Assembly (NCBI RefSeq): GCF_947255105.1
Contig: NZ_CAMYFP010000008.1
Span: forward strand, 3,607 to 67,606
DNA length: 64,000 bases
Direction of reading: 5' to 3'
Source: an uncultured Campylobacter sp.
GTDB taxonomy: Bacteria; Campylobacterota; Campylobacteria; Campylobacterales; Campylobacteraceae
The notes beneath the pieces are model-generated. The model ran no database searches. It saw only the letters and a program-made list of their open reading frames with translations, and had not been told where the DNA came from. Numbering within the stretch: the first letter of the stretch is position 1; each line of letters opens with the position of its first letter. Positions 62,287 through 64,000 of the stretch are shown one piece after another. The position numbers and the translations under genes were made by a program.

Positions 62287-64000
62287 CTACCAATGAAATC
62301 CGATAGAAGCTGCAGCGCCTACATTTCTTTGGCTATCATAGCTTACCGCGCCCTTAAAGACCCATCTTCCATTGTCAGACATTTTAGAAATACCAAGCGC
62401 TGTAGCACTTTGACCCTTATAGTATCCAGCGCCCAAAGAGATAAGTCCTTTGCCAGGTATGGTGGATTGCATCAAATTGCCAATAGCAAGTGCCGATGAA
62501 ACTCCCGCCCTACTATCATCTCTTAGCTCATCTATCGCCTCATATACGCCGGAGAGATTTTGAGCTTGTAGATTTTGAAGGCTCTTTTTGAGTTGAGCAA
62601 GATTGACAGCGTCGGTCTCATTTTTGGCTTCGGCAACATTGGTTATGCGTCTTTCATTGCCACTTGAACCCACTGAAACAACATTCTCTTCTCCACCATC
62701 ATCAGATCCTGCACCTATAGCTACAGAGTTTTTACCAGTTGCTTTGGAGTTGTGACCTACTGCTACAGAGTTTTCGCCAGTTGCACTTGGCGCTGCACCG
62801 CCTGTTTGATTGACCGCTACCCATGAAGCAGAGCTATTTTGTATCATATTTTGCACAGCTTTTAGTTGAGCTATGTTTGCTGCATCGGTGTCATTTGTTC
62901 CTGCTGCAACATTTACTATCTGTCTTGTATTGGTATCATTTCCAACAGACAAAGCTCCCAAATTTCCCTTTACAGTCTCTTTTACCCCTGCTTCATCTTT
63001 CAAATAAACATCATTTGCATTGGCTGCCGCAGTTTTTGCAACTGAGTCCTTACCTATAGCAACGCCCGAATCAACCTCTGCTTTGGCGCCACTTCCTATA
63101 GCTACAGCGTCAGCTGCCGCTGTGGTCGTGCTAGCTTTCGCTCCTACAGCTATAGAGTTTGCACCCTCTGCTTTTGAATCATCGGCATTTTTCATATCGT
63201 TGATGTGAAAGCCTTTTGTGCCCTCTTCGTTTATTTTATTGACCTGCTTTTTAAGCTCTTCAAAATCGTGAGCGCTAACGCCACCACCTATAAGAGCTTT
63301 GACATCTTGCAACTGCTTGTAATTTACTGCGTCACCATTTTCTGTTCCATCTGCAAGATTGGTTATCTTTTTATTTCCTGCATCTATACCTTTATCATTA
63401 ATCTTAACTCCGCTTGTAAATGCTAGAGATTTAATATCTGTTAGAGTATCACTTAGAGCTACAGAGATATCATTTCCATTGATAGATGTTTTAATGTTAT
63501 TTCCACCTTTTATGTTGATTTTATCGCCAAATTTAGCAGCTTTTGCTGTTCCTGAGTCTGCACCAAATGTTATGTTGCCATCTGCTAGTTTAGAGGCGTT
63601 TTCAATATTTTTAACTAGAGTGCTATCCATCTTTTCTTTTGTGATGGTGTTGTTTGCAATTTTATCTGCTGTTATGGCACCAGCTGCAATCTTTTCTTTG
63701 GTTACAGCACCATTTGCAATTTTATCTGTTTTTACTGAGCCTGCTTTTAGGTTGATATTTACATCATTACTACCTGTTGTTGTAGCTACATCTAAATCGT
63801 TTGATTTAATGTTGGTTTTAAGACTCTCTGTTACTTTCTCTGCTAAATTTGCATTTGTTAAGAACTGTTTACTATCAATGTAGCTTTTAACCTTTTCGCC
63901 TGTAACTGCATCTGTGCTACCATCTGCAATATCACCTGATGCAACATTGGTTATCTTTTTATTTCCTGCATCTATACCTTTATCATTAATCTTAACTCCG
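62287..64000 (-). CDS. Trimeric autotransporter adhesin (C-terminal part)
   Basis: The frame runs open to the right edge of the window, so at least 570 C-terminal residues are seen and the true start lies outside. The C-terminal 90 residues are a YadA-type membrane anchor ending AAASIGFHW. Upstream are head/neck repeats such as GENSVAVGHNSKATGKNSVA and ANSIAVGAKAS, and several 'VN/QL' connector units (GDAVNYKQL, DAANIAQL, DAVNLAQL). Other repeats read KITNLADG / KITNVASG and KEKIAAGAITADKIA. Such proteins bind host matrix or cells. A 55-bp direct DNA repeat lies inside it. Confidence 0.93.
   Translation of the reverse strand, partial: GVKINDKGIDAGNKKITNVASGDIADGSTDAVTGEKVKSYIDSKQFLTNANLAEKVTESLKTNIKSNDLDVATTTGSNDVNINLKAGSVKTDKIANGAVTKEKIAAGAITADKIANNTITKEKMDSTLVKNIENASKLADGNITFGADSGTAKAAKFGDKINIKGGNNIKTSINGNDISVALSDTLTDIKSLAFTSGVKINDKGIDAGNKKITNLADGTENGDAVNYKQLQDVKALIGGGVSAHDFEELKKQVNKINEEGTKGFHINDMKNADDSKAEGANSIAVGAKASTTTAAADAVAIGSGAKAEVDSGVAIGKDSVAKTAAANANDVYLKDEAGVKETVKGNLGALSVGNDTNTRQIVNVAAGTNDTDAANIAQLKAVQNMIQNSSASWVAVNQTGGAAPSATGENSVAVGHNSKATGKNSVAIGAGSDDGGEENVVSVGSSGNERRITNVAEAKNETDAVNLAQLKKSLQNLQAQNLSGVYEAIDELRDDSRAGVSSALAIGNLMQSTIPGKGLISLGAGYYKGQSATALGISKMSDNGRWVFKGAVSYDSQRNVGAAASIGFHW
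63358..63412. repeat. 55-bp direct repeat in the adhesin gene, copy 1
   Basis: Identical to 63946-64000, spaced 588 bases (196 codons, in frame). It encodes the KITN connector with GVKINDKGIDAGNKK. In-frame recombination between copies would delete 196 residues from the stalk. Confidence 0.85.
63946..64000. repeat. 55-bp direct repeat in the adhesin gene, copy 2 (at window edge)
   Basis: Second copy of the 63358-63412 repeat. The identity may continue beyond the edge of the window. Confidence 0.85.

Noticed and set aside
63359..63883. Long plus-strand frame opposite the adhesin
   Set aside because: Its repeats mirror the adhesin repeats on the coding strand; it is an antisense shadow.

Overview
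The window comes from a Campylobacterota chromosome, most likely a Campylobacter species outside the C. jejuni group. The evidence is AT-rich DNA, futalosine-pathway menaquinone genes (mqnA, mqnD), selenocysteine machinery beside a selenocysteine formate dehydrogenase, and gene orders recalled from C. jejuni: mqnA-upp-malic enzyme-gltX-SurA-like-accC-accB-dcd, ferredoxin-selA-selB-DsbC-like, recA-eno-FtsB-like, and pldA/mobA/NFACT/cdsA/dxr/tsaD.

Layout. 1-3.7 kb: end of moaE, moeA, a decayed CPBP-protease pseudogene, exbB-exbD-tonB. 3.7-13.1 kb: a flavoprotein remnant, crcB, plsC, a YajR-like MFS transporter, rdgB, an apparently orphan pdxS, DUF445, a small DUF7710-like gene, and an abgA-dcuC catabolic pair. 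13.3-23.2 kb: an accessory island, described below. 23.2-29.4 kb: formate dehydrogenase (fdhB, selenocysteine fdhA, a small Tat protein, a TorD-like chaperone, a polyferredoxin). 30.2-34.2 kb: selA, selB and a DsbC-like protein; SelA/SelB are what allow the in-frame UGA of fdhA to be read. 34.3-47.7 kb: mostly conserved housekeeping genes. 47.7-64 kb: a periplasmic repeat-like protein, FUSC, murB, mqnD, recA, eno, ftsB-like, pldA, mobA, leuC, the NFACT gene, cdsA, dxr, tsaD, a BamE/OmpA-type lipoprotein, and the C-terminal part of a trimeric autotransporter adhesin running off the window end.

The accessory island is the most interesting part. It is one tightly coupled minus-strand operon: WYL-domain regulator, TerB-like protein, unknown 137-aa protein, 1087-aa HerA/FtsK-like ATPase, PD-(D/E)XK-type nuclease-like protein, 699-aa dynamin-like GTPase, small membrane protein, frameshifted membrane-anchored protein, lipoprotein. 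The regulator is interrupted near its start by a tract of eight G (22855-22862, minus strand). Nine G would restore an open frame of about 296 codons with a normal WYL-regulator N-terminus. This is the signature of a Campylobacter phase-variable contingency gene. My inference is a phase-variably controlled, defence- or stress-type system coupling DNA processing (ATPase plus nuclease) to membrane remodelling (dynamin). I do not recognise this set as a named system. The island lies directly downstream of fdhB, where fdhC and fdhD would be expected.

No rRNA, tRNA, CRISPR array or insertion sequence was recognised.
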